A program made the position numbers and the translations under genes. Below, in pieces: positions 34,811-44,399 of a stretch of 64,000 bases of DNA. Source of the DNA: Pseudogymnoascus destructans (taxonomy: Eukaryota > Ascomycota > Leotiomycetes > Thelebolales > Thelebolaceae); NCBI RefSeq assembly GCF_001641265.1, contig NW_020167535.1:620001-684000 (forward strand), given 5' to 3'. The notes under the pieces were generated by a model, which saw only the letters and a list, made by a program, of their open reading frames with translations, had not been told where the DNA came from and did not search any database. Every line of letters starts with the position of its first letter. The stretch's first letter is position 1.

Positions 34811-36859
34811 TCACTTACTCCCCACAACCTCCTTCTCCACAGCCTTCAACCCCTCCCTAACCCCCGGACAAAAGTGCTTCCTCAGCAACTCCCCCTCCCA
34901 CACCGTAGCCGCAAACGGGTTACTCCCCTCCACCTCCCCCGCGAGCGCCTCAAACACTCCATCCATCCTCCTCTCCTCCGTATTCCACAGCGACCTTACC
35001 TTCGTCGCGTGCGTCTTGCTCACCTTCCCCAGCAGCCCCATCATCGCCACCGCCGACTTCTCCGGCAGGTGCAGCGTGCTCGTGAACAGCGTCTTCGTGT
35101 ACGCCGCCACGCGGAGGGGCGGCACCGCGCGCGCGCCCTGCTTAGGCACCAGCACCGACGACAGCGATTTCAGCAGCAGCACGGTGGTCGTGTGCACGTT
35201 GACTTTGTTGTCTTTGGTGCTCTGGTGCGGGGCGTTGGGGTCGGGTAGGCGCAGCGACTTGGAGCTGAGCTCGATGTCGGGGTTCAGCGCGAGGGCGTGG
35301 AGGGTGCGGTAGAGGTGGGTGATGAAGAAGGAGAGGTCGAGGGAGAGGGTTGTCTTTGCCTTAGCGGCGTCTTGGCCCTCGAGAAGCGCGAAGGCGGTGA
35401 TGATGCAGAGCAGGGCTTCGCGGGTGAGGTTGCGGGTTGTCTCCTCGTCGTAGTCGTCAGGTACGGTATCATCCTCGTTAGTCATGTCAAGGTCATCGCC
35501 CGTCTCGGCGTGTCCAACTAGGTCCTTGAGCGCCTCCAGGAGGTCGCCGAAGAAGTCCTGGTTGATGAGGTGGGCGTAGCTGGCTAGGCCCTCGAGCACG
35601 GCGCCCATGAGGTTCGGGGAGCGGATCTTCAGGATGCGGAAGTAGGTCACGAAGACGAGCTTTAGGGTCTCGGCTTGCATCCTGTCGCGCTCCTCGTGCG
35701 AGACGGTTGCGTCTGCCTGGACCATTTCCTTCTCGATGACTTTCTGCTCCTTCATAATCTTTCGCTGTTTCTTGGTGCGGAAGACACGCTTGGCTTTGAG
35801 CTGGTTGGCGGCTTCGAAACCGCCCTCGGCCTTGGATGGTCGGTCGATGTGGTTCGTGCTTGCTTTCCAAGAGAACTCGGTGAGGAGGCGGAGGTGGAGG
35901 AAGGTGTTGAGGACGGATTCGTCGACACGGTATCCACGAGCCTTCATCATCTTTGTGAGGAGGGCCGTGGCATCCAGAGAAGGAGTTCCATCTTCATCAT
36001 CGCGGAAGAGAGTCTCAATCGTCTCACGGCACTTGACAAAGTCCGCATCGATCTTTCGCGTGCTCAACTTCCCAACCAAGATCTTCAACAGCTCGCCTCT
36101 GAAATTGAAATGCGGCACCGATGTAAGTAACGTGCAGGCGCAGGCAATAGCGACACTGCCCAAGCTCGGCCCACCATCTCTAGACCATCCTCCCTTCCCA
36201 GACTGTGCGAGCTTCGCCAGCTCTTTAATGTATGCCTGATACCCTCCCACGAGCGCCTGTTCGTAGGCTCGTAGTTTCCGTACCTCCTTCGACACCTTCG
36301 TCTCCATATCATCCTCGTTGAGCGGTCGTATCCTGTACCCGGGAATGATATCTTTATAAATAGCCAGCTGCGTCGCGAGCGCCAGCTTTTTTATAGTCGT
36401 AGTCTTGGACTGCCCGATCGCAGCTAAGGTCTTGAACGCCGCGGCATTCTCTTCCGGGTCCTCGTTCAGCAGCAGCGCAATCTTTGCAAGCTCTTCCTTT
36501 GCCTCCATGATCTGCTGTCGCATTGGCTTCTCCGGCTTCTTCTCCTTCTCCGGCTTCTCCTCTGGCTCCGACTCGCCCTCGCTCAACCAAGCAAGATCGC
36601 TCTCGTCATCTTCCTCTGCCACCTCAAGCTCCTGGACCATGCCATCTGCGGTTTTAATTGGCAACCTCGTGTTCTCCTTATCCTTCTTCCCCCCCTTCCT
36701 CGGCCTCGTCTCATAATCCTGCTCTAAATCCCAGCTCGAGGCTTGGTCGTAGAAAGCCTTCGTCGACTTCTTCTTCAATTCCGCTCTCTCGGCCCTACTT
36801 TCACTCTCGCCAGGCTGCGGCGACAGCTTGCGCCTCTTAACGGCCGGTGCTCTCGACAT
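34811..36859 (-). CDS. NOC3: NOC3, nucleolar complex protein 3
   Basis: 60S pre-ribosome maturation and intranuclear transport factor (with Noc2), also linked to replication initiation in yeast. Single exon, 682 aa (yeast 663). N-terminus basic (MSRAPAVKRRKLSP) followed by an acidic stretch and Lys/Glu coiled coil. The NOC3p N-terminal domain (IMEAKEELAKIALLLNEDPE, KLALATQLAIYKDIIPGYRI) leads into the CBF/NOC3 region (DFFGDLLEALKDLV, LTREALLCIITAFALLEGQ, and the C-terminal helical repeats with SVLVPKQGARAVPPLRVAAY). No intron or frame problem. Divergent from NIP7, another 60S factor, across 318 bp. Confidence 0.93.
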   Translation of the reverse strand: MSRAPAVKRRKLSPQPGESESRAERAELKKKSTKAFYDQASSWDLEQDYETRPRKGGKKDKENTRLPIKTADGMVQELEVAEEDDESDLAWLSEGESEPEEKPEKEKKPEKPMRQQIMEAKEELAKIALLLNEDPEENAAAFKTLAAIGQSKTTTIKKLALATQLAIYKDIIPGYRIRPLNEDDMETKVSKEVRKLRAYEQALVGGYQAYIKELAKLAQSGKGGWSRDGGPSLGSVAIACACTLLTSVPHFNFRGELLKILVGKLSTRKIDADFVKCRETIETLFRDDEDGTPSLDATALLTKMMKARGYRVDESVLNTFLHLRLLTEFSWKASTNHIDRPSKAEGGFEAANQLKAKRVFRTKKQRKIMKEQKVIEKEMVQADATVSHEERDRMQAETLKLVFVTYFRILKIRSPNLMGAVLEGLASYAHLINQDFFGDLLEALKDLVGHAETGDDLDMTNEDDTVPDDYDEETTRNLTREALLCIITAFALLEGQDAAKAKTTLSLDLSFFITHLYRTLHALALNPDIELSSKSLRLPDPNAPHQSTKDNKVNVHTTTVLLLKSLSSVLVPKQGARAVPPLRVAAYTKTLFTSTLHLPEKSAVAMMGLLGKVSKTHATKVRSLWNTEERRMDGVFEALAGEVEGSNPFAATVWEGELLRKHFCPGVREGLKAVEKEVVGSK

Positions 36860-37177
36860 CTCTATTTCTCAGGTATTGAGAAATAAATGCTGGTTCTGGG
36901 CGTCGAGATATCGAAATTTCGATAATTTCTCGAGGCACTAAAGTTTTGCGGTCGACGTTCCGCCCGGAAAATAATACGGGCCCTCGCAGAAAACTTTCCC
37001 CGCATAAAAAAAGTTCGCCAGAGATCCCCAAAAGATAAACTCTAATCTGCAAAACCCGAGCTCCAAAACCACTCCACCCCCCCCAACGCCGGAGAGAAAA
37101 TAATATCCATACTCTGCACAGTCAATCGACGTCCATATACACACCAACTCCCAGCCGCGCACCCAGACGCCGCAAAG
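36860..37177. promoter_or_regulatory. divergent NOC3/NIP7 promoter with 16-bp palindrome
   Basis: 318 bp between two ribosome-biogenesis genes. The most striking element is the perfect palindrome TATCGAAATTTCGATA (36909-36924), extended by CGAGA on the left and TCTCG on the right (36905-36933). GAAA/AATTTC cores resemble RRPE-type motifs of ribosome-biogenesis promoters, but equivalence is only an inference. Confidence 0.5.
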
Positions 37178-37855
37178 ATGCGCGCCCTCACAGAAGAAGA
37201 GACCAAGGTCCTCTTCGCGAAGCTGGCAAACTACACCGGCACCTCGCTCAAGAACCTCATCGCTCCGCTCGACAACTCCCCCAACGGAGACCGCTACGTC
37301 TTCCGCCTCCACCAGTCGCGGTGCTACTACGTCCTCCTCTCCATCGCCAATCTGGCCACCTCCATCGCGCGCGACCAGCTGCTGTCGCTCGGGACCTGTC
37401 TCGGTATGTCACCTCACCCCATGCTGCCTCCCTCCGCGCGATCCCCCTTCCCCTCCCCACACCCTCCCATTCAAGCATAACACAATAAGAAGCCCCCAGC
37501 TAACCCCCCTCCAGGCAAATTCACCAAAACCCTAAAATTCCGCCTCCACATCACCGCCCTCCCCATCCTCGCCGCCCACGCCCGCCACAAGCTCTGGATC
37601 AAGCCCAACGGCGAAATGCCCTTCCTCTACGGCGGCCACATCCTCAAAGCGCACGTCGGGCGGTGGTCCGAGGACTGCCCCGAGCACCAGGGCATCGTGG
37701 TGTACAGCATGAACGATACGCCGCTGGGTTTCGGGGTCACGGCGAGGAGCACGCAGGAGGCGAGACGGTTGGATCCGACGGGCATTGCGGCGTTTAGGCA
37801 GGCGGATTGTGGGGAGTTTTTGAGGGATGAGGATACGTTGTTTTCGACGCAGTAA
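37178..37855 (+). CDS. NIP7: NIP7, 60S ribosome biogenesis protein
   Basis: Small PUA-domain protein needed for 27S pre-rRNA processing. Exons 37178-37403 and 37515-37855 give 188 aa (yeast 181). The N-terminal pre-PUA domain starts MRALTEEETKVLFAKLANYT with GDRYVFRLHQSRCYYV. The PUA domain follows, with LHITALPILAAHARHKLWIK, EMPFLYGGHILKAHVGR, QGIVVYSMNDTPLGFGV and a C-terminal YREF-like FRQADCGEFLRDEDTLF. The intron has a GTATGT donor and CCTCCAG acceptor. Conservation is high and there are no defects. Confidence 0.96.
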
Positions 37856-38590
37856 AGGGGGGGGGGGGGTTGAGAAGAATGGGGAAGGGGAAAGGGAAAG
37901 GGGGAAATTTAAGGATTGGAGCTTTGGCGTTGAATATATATAGATATATGGGCGTTGGGTGGGGTGTATTGTATGGGTTGTGTAGGCACAATGAAATACC
38001 ACATCTGGAATACTTTTCTGCTTCGGATATGCTGTGATTTACTTGTAGAGCTTCTGTGCATTTGTTACTGTCACATATACTGATACAAAGCGTGGAATAC
38101 AGTGTACAACGTCTTCATTGAGTATCACTCTCCACTCTCTCCAGCTGCTCTATCTTCGAGCACATCCCCAATCTACCATCCCATCCTCCATAAAAATATA
38201 CACCAAGTCCCCTCCTCCATCCAATAACCCATAATTTTCCCCTTTTGTACACCATATCACACAAAATAACCCCAATTCATCATTTCCTCCCCTCTAGGAG
38301 CACACGCCGGTGTTATCCCATAATTTGTAAAGACAGACAGACATCCCAGTCCGGTCAATTCCTGGACCTACCCAAATTCCCCAAAAACGCCCCTCGAAAA
38401 AAGAAAAAAAAAATCAGAAACAGAAATGCTAGTAAAGAAAAATCGCTAGCTAAAACACACAAAAAACGCCGTATTTCCCAAGAGTGGTGATGGGGAGCAA
38501 AGTCAAAGCTCGACAAGCTAAACTCGCTCAACGCTAAAAGAAAGTCCCCACAATCTCAAAACACAACCCATCAGCCCGGCAACACTTCAT
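37856..38590. other. convergent 3' flanks of NIP7 and MDM34
   Basis: 735 bp without a gene. Starts with a run of G directly after the NIP7 stop codon; an A-rich tract lies at about 38396-38412. Confidence 0.5.
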
Positions 38591-40504
38591 TCACACCCCA
38601 TAAGCTGGAGGAGGCGTCTCATCGCGCCTCTCGCTGCCCCACTCACTCCCATCAGCCTGCTTGCGCAGGTGCGCGCGCCGCGCTAGCTCAGCTGCCATGC
38701 TCATCGTCCACGCCTGCTCGATGATGCCGCCCTGTGCGGCACCCTCATACGGGGAAAGTGAGTAGTTGTTGAGGCTGCTCATCTGCGAGCCGCGGCGGAT
38801 GTAGTCGCTGGGGGACTTCTCGCGCGGGAAGGCGCGCTGGAGGGCTGTGCGTTGTTGTGGGAAGAGGGGGGACGCAGGCTCGATGGAGGGGAGGGGGGTG
38901 TCCATTGCGTTGGCGAGGGCGGTGTGGGCGGTGGTTGGGACGGGTGCGGCGGCGCGGGGTGGGACTTGACGGACGGTGCGCGGGGTCTCGCCGAGGTCGA
39001 TGCTGTCCAGGCGGGGGCGGAAGCGGACTTGTGGGGAGTGGGGTGGGGTGATGGGTTCCTCGTCTGGCGTCTCGGTGATGCGCGTGGACACGATCGGTTC
39101 GGAGCCGCCCATGACAGAGGAATCGGTGTCGGTGATCTCGGAGTCACCGCCTTCGCTGAGTGTGTCGTTCAGGACCTGCTTACGTAGGTTGACGACGCGG
39201 TGGCGCTTCTTGCGGCCGTGAGTGCGATGGCGGCCGGCGCCTAGACTGAGCCCAGTTGTTGCGGAGGGAAGGTGGCTGAGAGAGGGGCGCGAAGGGGGGA
39301 GACTGCCTTCGCTCTCATGGTCGGAGAAGGTGTAGGTTGTAGCACCGTTGGAGACGGCCGAGTGGGTCCGCATCAGGGTGGGGGGGGTGATCGCCAAACC
39401 GTCGCCGCGATCGCCTGGGCCGGCCCATGCTCGGAAGACTGCGTCGCGGATGGCGGGTGTGAAGAGGGAGAAGGTGCGTTGTGAGTCGCTCAGCACGCCC
39501 AGTCGAAGGAGGTTCTTTTGCGAGAATAGCGAGTGGCCTTCAACGCCATCCTCAAGAGATAGCGATGATATCTCACGAGAATCAAACACGTTCCCGTGTG
39601 AGTCGACGGCATCTTGTGGTGGGCTCGCGAGAGGGTCGGTCGCAACCTCGCCTTCCTTTAGCTTCTCCTCTGCCAGTCGTTCTTCCTCTTCCTTCGCAGC
39701 ATATTCCGGGCACCACAGTCGGAGCGACAGTCGGTGGATGATGGCGGGTAGCTCTTCCATCATTAACGTCTGCAGTTGTATCTCGATCTCTTTCTGGAGG
39801 TACTCGCACACGAACGGTATGGAATCGAATGTCGACGAGACCTTGATGGATTCTAGCGGGTCATTGCGGAACACCAACGTCAACCCTTTTTGGCGGGAGA
39901 AGACGAGGATGATGAAGGCCGATAGCTTGATATCCGATAAGGTGATTTTCAAGGGAATCGTTAATCCAGACGATGCAGCTAGAGGTTGTGGCGAAGTAAA
40001 CGATGGTTTTGAAAATAGGTACGTATTCATCGGGTTTGCCTGTTTGTTGATGTATTAAGCCTCACGTTATAGTTTGCTGCGCGGGGTGGATGAAACAATG
40101 AAATGAGCGCGCATCCTGGGGATCCACATCGAGAGTCATCGCGAAGAAAAATTGCGAAACGCGCATAGATGTAATATCCCGAGAAAAACCGAGTAGAAAG
40201 CAGGAAGCAGGAAGCAAGAAGCAGGAAGCAAGCGTACCTGGACTCGTGTCTTGAGAGTCAAGAAGGCGTCGCCGGAATAGCACATCTTGAAGATACCGCG
40301 AAACCGGTCCTCGGCAAGATCCCCAATCTCCAGTATCTCCAGATTCGGCGGGACGGAGCCCAGATTCAGTTCGCTGACGAGGATATCATCGACGATAATC
40401 GGAGGCTTCGGGTTCTTATTGAGCGCGGTCGTGAGCATCTCCTGCGCGCGCAGGTAGAACTCGGCGTCTGCCGTCAGCGGCGACCAGTTGAAGTTGAAGG
40501 CCAT
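38591..40504 (-). CDS. MDM34: MDM34, ERMES complex subunit
   Basis: Mitochondrial outer-membrane component of the ER-mitochondria encounter structure, which transfers phospholipids and affects mitochondrial shape. Exons 40238-40504 and 38591-40039 give 571 aa. The SMP (TULIP) lipid-binding domain fills about residues 1-200: MAFNFNWSPLTADAEFYLRA, ILVSELNLGSVPPNLEILEI, FRGIFKMCYSGDAFLTLKTRVQ, then after the intron NPMNTYLFSKPSF, FRNDPLESIKVSSTFDSIPF and RLSLRLWCPEYA. The rest is a low-complexity tail with a basic patch (HGRKKRHRVVNLRKQVL), as in other filamentous fungi. The intron (40040-40237, 198 nt) is longer than usual and contains a 7-bp repeat. No membrane helix is required for the family. 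Confidence 0.95.
40198..40233. repeat. 7-bp repeat inside the MDM34 intron
   Basis: Five copies of AGCAGGA/AGCAAGA directly next to the donor site of the MDM34 intron. Confidence 0.8.
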
Positions 40505-41003
40505 GGTGAGGTGCAGACATTAGACGATGGATGAAGCGATTCTGCGATTCTGTGATTCTGCGAGGTTGTTTGTCTCGTATGCGACAGAAGAGGATGAAGA
40601 CCTTTATCGCAAAGACTTCTTCGATATCGGGTTCTTTCGTCTTTGACAAGGGTCGCGTGATTGTATCTGTGAACGTGATAGATGCGCGGCGGAATTAAAT
40701 TTAATATCCTTGACGAAAACAGCCACGGGTAAGTACAGTATCGTACAGAGGGATTCTAAAGATGAAGATGAAGATGAAGATGAAGATGAAGGATGACGGA
40801 AGGTGGAGATAGGGAGGAAGGAAAAGGGAATAGTGCAGTGAGTGATCTCCAGGTTTCGGTTGTTCCATGCACAGCTCTGCGAACAGACAGGGAAGAATTC
40901 GGATATACAAAATACGGCAAACGGCGGCAAAAAACACCAGCCAAAAAAATAGCTTGGGGCTCCCCATCGTCATTGGACCGCATTAGGTAAGCCACATGTC
41001 CAA
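40505..41003. other. MDM34 upstream region with (GATGAA)n microsatellite
   Basis: No coding frame supported. Five GATGAA units at 40761-40790 and three copies of CTGCGATTCTGTGATTCTGCGA-like sequence near 40540. Confidence 0.6.
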
Positions 41004-41140
41004 CAAAAAACAAAAAACAAAAAACAAAAAAAACATCCGATGGGTCGTCACTAGGTGTCATTGCATTTGACTGACTAAGAGAAATTTTCTTGACCTACAA
41101 AAACAAAAATAATACAAAAATAAAAATAAAAATAAATAAC
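41004..41140. repeat. A-rich simple repeats bordering the transposon island
   Basis: (AAAAAAC)n at 41004-41032 and (AAAAAT)n at 41098-41140. They lie just outside the left end of the pogo element at 41166 and mirror a much longer array at the right side of the island. Confidence 0.7.
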
Positions 41141-41898
41141 GTGGTTTATTAATACGTCAGACATATCAGTACCTCGGACACTTTTCCTTGGCATTCAACT
41201 TTGAATATTAATAAATCAACCATAACATATTAAATTAACTATAACTAAGCGGAATCAGATGAACTAGACATATCTATAGCTTCTTGACAAGTTCGCGCAT
41301 TATGACTAGCTTTCCACAGATCCTACAACATTGCCTAGACAGTTGCCCCTCCTTACGACTACCCCTAACCGCACGTACATCATGTCATATCTGCTCCACA
41401 TCCTTCTGTGTGATAATATCCTATGCATCCTCAACTATAAGTGCACCTCCTTCATAGACATGAGCCTTTTTAGCCCTATGGCATTTGGTAAGGGCTTTGT
41501 TAGCTGCTTGAAGGGTACGTAACTTAGCAGACAGAAGGGTGTTCTTATGTGCTAGTCTCTCTGTAACCTTTGCTAACGCAATAACTATTCTGAAGATTGG
41601 GATTAGCAAGCTTCCTTAGTAACAGGCAATTCGATTTTGAACAAGAGTTGTTTATGAAAGAGCTTCAGTAGGATTAGAAGGGGTCTAGGAGACCTAATGG
41701 TTGCTATTAGCAGTGATGGTCTAGAAGGAGTTAGAGTCTATAACTTCACGTCAAGCTTTGAAATCACAGCTTACGGATCGAAAGGCACTAAGCTAGCTCT
41801 ACAAAACCTAGCCTAGGCATTTTAGGCTGTCATTGATTCTAGATATGCTGCTCTAAAGGCAAGAAAGAACTCAACCTTAGTAATGTGGTTGATATAAG

Positions 41899-42373
41899 TG
41901 TTACGACGGAACAAGAAGGCTGGCCAACTACAGGACAGGAAGGAGGGAGGTCGCATGAGACTGGCCCTGGTACCTGGAGGGGCAGCGGGGAATAGTAGTT
42001 CCGAAAGTATCACGTGACGGACTCGCAGGATGATGAGAAGAGTCCTAAGAGTCCAGGACTCCGAGGACTCGAGTGAGTTCCCAGGAGTCCACTAGGCACG
42101 TGATGGACTCGCAGGATGATGAGAAGAGTCCTAAGAGTTCAGGACTCCGAGGACTCGAGTGAGTTCCCAAGAGTCCACTAGGCACGACGCCACTATATAA
42201 GTAGATAGTATTTCCTTAGATAGGAGCTTCGTGCTCAACTCAATACAGTATTTGTTATATACTAGTAACGTGTTACTTGAAGCCTTTGTGTCTGATCCCC
42301 TGCCTCCTCTGATAAGTAAACCTTTACGCAAGAGAACCTCTGTGTCTTCTATCGTTTAGAAGTCAGCGTTACA
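41899..42373 (+). mobile_element. solo LTR of a retrotransposon, 5-bp target duplication ATAAG
   Basis: 475 bp starting TGTTACGACGG and ending CAGCGTTACA, with short imperfect inverted termini (TGTTACG/CGTTACA). It is flanked by perfect ATAAG duplications (41894-41898 and 42374-42378) and interrupts the pogo transposase exactly between AFIKAY-like and INHITK-like codons. Promoter-like content on the plus strand: two 86-bp repeats with CACGTG and a TATATAAG box at about 42194. No internal retroelement genes remain, so this is a solo LTR left by recombination. Its GC content is visibly higher than that of the surrounding transposon. Confidence 0.9.
42011..42182. repeat. two 86-bp tandem repeats within the solo LTR
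   Basis: Copies begin with CACGTGA at 42011 and 42097 and continue GGACTCGCAGGATGATGAG. They are nearly identical. Each is rich in GGACTC/GAGTCC half-sites in both orientations, giving many small palindromes upstream of the LTR TATA box. Confidence 0.9.
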
Positions 42374-42696
42374 ATAAGCCTTAATAAAGGTCTTAATCTA
42401 CTGACCATATGCCTGCTTTAATACACTAAAGCACCTGACATTAAGTGGCTAGGTTAAATGAGATGAGTAGGGAGGTAGTCTAAGAGTTATAATGTTGTGT
42501 GCCTTATAGTACTCTTAGAACTCAGCTGATTCATGACTCTCATGCCCATCTAACACTATCATTTAATATAGACCCCTTATATAAACAGCAGTATGTTTGT
42601 CAAAGTGTTTCAACCATTCTAGTCCCATCTCATTATTCGTCTATCTATTACTTGTTGGTTTAACTACCTAGTTGTATAGAAGGCTGCCATCTATAT

Positions 42697-43632
42697 TGTA
42701 ATGGTGGGTGCACCAGATATGAGAATCTAGCCACCCAAGGAAGGGATGAATTTACTAAGACAACACACTGTCTTAGGAAACAGAGCCAAAGGGTTGTAGC
42801 TTAGACTATTCCACAACGCAGCAATCAGGTGTATGATGTGGTGAAGTGGTTTAGACAAGTTGCAACAAATGTTGAGTCTGAGAACTCAGGGGTAAGTCAG
42901 AGGTTAGCACCTCACTGACTTTTCAAAAACAGAGAATAACAAGATCAATGCTTGGAAGCTTGGAAAAGACGTAGAAGTATGTGCTAGTCGATTTACTGTA
43001 TTGCCTGCTTGCCCTTTCTTAAGGAAAGGGCAATCCTATTTATGCCAAAGGAGTGTAGTTCTCTCATTTTCCATGACTTTCCATGACTAACCAGGCTTGG
43101 TAAATGTATTAGAAATCAAGTGCGACCCACAACTAGCTTGCTAATCATGTAGTGAACGTAAGAGAATTCCATAGAACCATCTCTTGGGTTCCTAGCCTAT
43201 AGGAAGTGAAAAGGAGGTCCAAGGTCAGAGTACCTATAGATAAATTATGTCATAACTTAACCAATCTTGTGGGTAACTAAGGAGCGATGACGTGTAATGA
43301 ATCATAGAGGGTTGTAGAAGCTTCTAGAGCTATCGTTCATGTTCCTAGGCCTCTAGTTGGTAGATATATGCCATGTGGTAGTATTGGCCCACCCCCTTAA
43401 GGAGGAGATTTTCTTAATAACTTGTTCAATGAGTGTTCAAATGATATGCCGTGATGTATGTAGCATAAACAGATGTAGTAGAAGAGTTTGCAGCAATCGT
43501 TGAGTAGTATTGCTTCTGTTGTTGGTGTGATAAGCCAAGATATGTATGGTGACTTGTAGGTTTGAGGAGGAGATTTCTAAGTTTGCTCTTGAGTTTGATA
43601 GCAAACTGAGTGCAACGAATGTCAGTATGACA
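42697..43632 (-). mobile_element. probable LTR (solo) insertion, 5-bp target duplication TATAT
   Basis: 936 bp beginning TGTAATGGTGGG and ending GTCAGTATGACA, with perfect TATAT at 42692-42696 and 43633-43637. It interrupts the pogo transposase between WYI and NIDGSL codons. Read on the minus strand it starts TGTCATACTGAC, has a TATA-like ATAAATAGG around its middle and ends CCACCATTACA, a normal LTR layout. No coding frame is present. Orientation is inferred from the TATA-like box only. It could instead be another short element with TG...CA ends. Confidence 0.75.
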
Positions 43633-44399
43633 TATATACTAATTTGCAAGATGATTCTTGCCTTTAACTACCAAAAATAGAGGAATACTCCAGCCTTCAC
43701 TGTTAATACAAGCAATTGTAGTAGCCTATTCCCGATTCCCTAGCTAAACTGCCTTGCCTCTACCAAGTTGATCTACATAGGTTACAACCATTACAGGGCA
43801 AATTACACCCATTATAAACCTAGTTTCATCAAAGTTATACACAGTCTAAAACACTATTGCCCTTATATTTTCTACTAGTTGAAACCACATGCTAATTAGC
43901 TTAGGATCTTCTCATAAGGCCCTTTGAAAATCGTAAACACGATTAAAATGCGTCTTTAATTCTAGGCGTTGTTGTACAAATCAGTAGGCCTAGAGCTTCC
44001 TAATGCGCTTCCCTCTATGTGATTTGAGATTAAAATTTGCTATATCTTCTACACTAGTAAGCTAGGGTGCAAATCCACTTGAATCCATATTAAGTATATT
44101 CTGAATAACCACCTCCTCCTCTAGCATAGTTAATTTTGTCATTGTAGGCTAGCATTTATAGATAGTAGTTTAGCTGTTCATTCTGTTATAGAATGTAGAA
44201 TGAGGTACTTCATAGAGCTTAGTAGCCTTGTGATGACTTAGCTTTTCTGATGTTTAGATAGCCTTAATAGCTAGAATAATTTTTGCTTCTTAGGTAATTA
44301 CTAGCATAATAAAGGTGGAAAAAACGTGTTATGAAGTTAGAGGGTAGGAAATTCAGTAAAAGTGTCAGAGGTATTGATATGTCCAAGGTATAGTGGAGT

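Larger units (their letters stand above)
41245..44307 (-). pseudogene. pogo-family transposase, RIP-like decay, interrupted twice
   Basis: Read from an ATG at 44307: HTH-psq/CENP-B-type DNA-binding part (SEKLSHHKATKLYEVPHSTF, EEEVVIQNILNMDSSGFAP, RLELKTHFNRVYDFQRAL), then DDE core parts: YNFDETRFIMGVICP (first Asp), INSEGWSIPLFLVVKGKNHL, and after the 42697-43632 insertion NNEMGLEWLKHFDKHTA, MIVLDGHESHESAEF (second Asp) and LRLPPYSSHLT. After the 41899-42373 insertion come NHITKVEFFLAFRAAYLES and a CCHC-like end ICGKASHNARTCQEAIDM before the stop at 41245. More than ten in-frame stops. Family assignment is secure from the DDE_1 motifs. Confidence 0.88.
41166..44377 (-). mobile_element. degenerate pogo/Fot1-type DNA transposon with two nested insertions
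   Basis: Terminal inverted repeats: left TCAGTACCTCGGACACTTTT (41166-41185), right, read inward, TCAATACCTCTGACACTTTT (44358-44377), 18 of 20 identical. Both ends are flanked by TA (41164-41165 and 44378-44379), the target duplication of Tc1/mariner elements. Removing the two insertions (475 and 936 bp) and their extra 5-bp duplications leaves 1791 bp, a standard length for Fot1-type elements. The transposase runs on the minus strand. Many Trp, Gln and Arg codons have become stops (TGG to TAG, CAA/CAG to TAA/TAG, CGA to TGA), the C-to-T/G-to-A pattern of repeat-induced point mutation. Not active. Confidence 0.9.

Noticed and set aside
41822..42013. Independent small gene containing NHITKVEFFLAFRAAY
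   Set aside because: This is the C-terminal part of the pogo transposase joined by chance to the start of the solo LTR.
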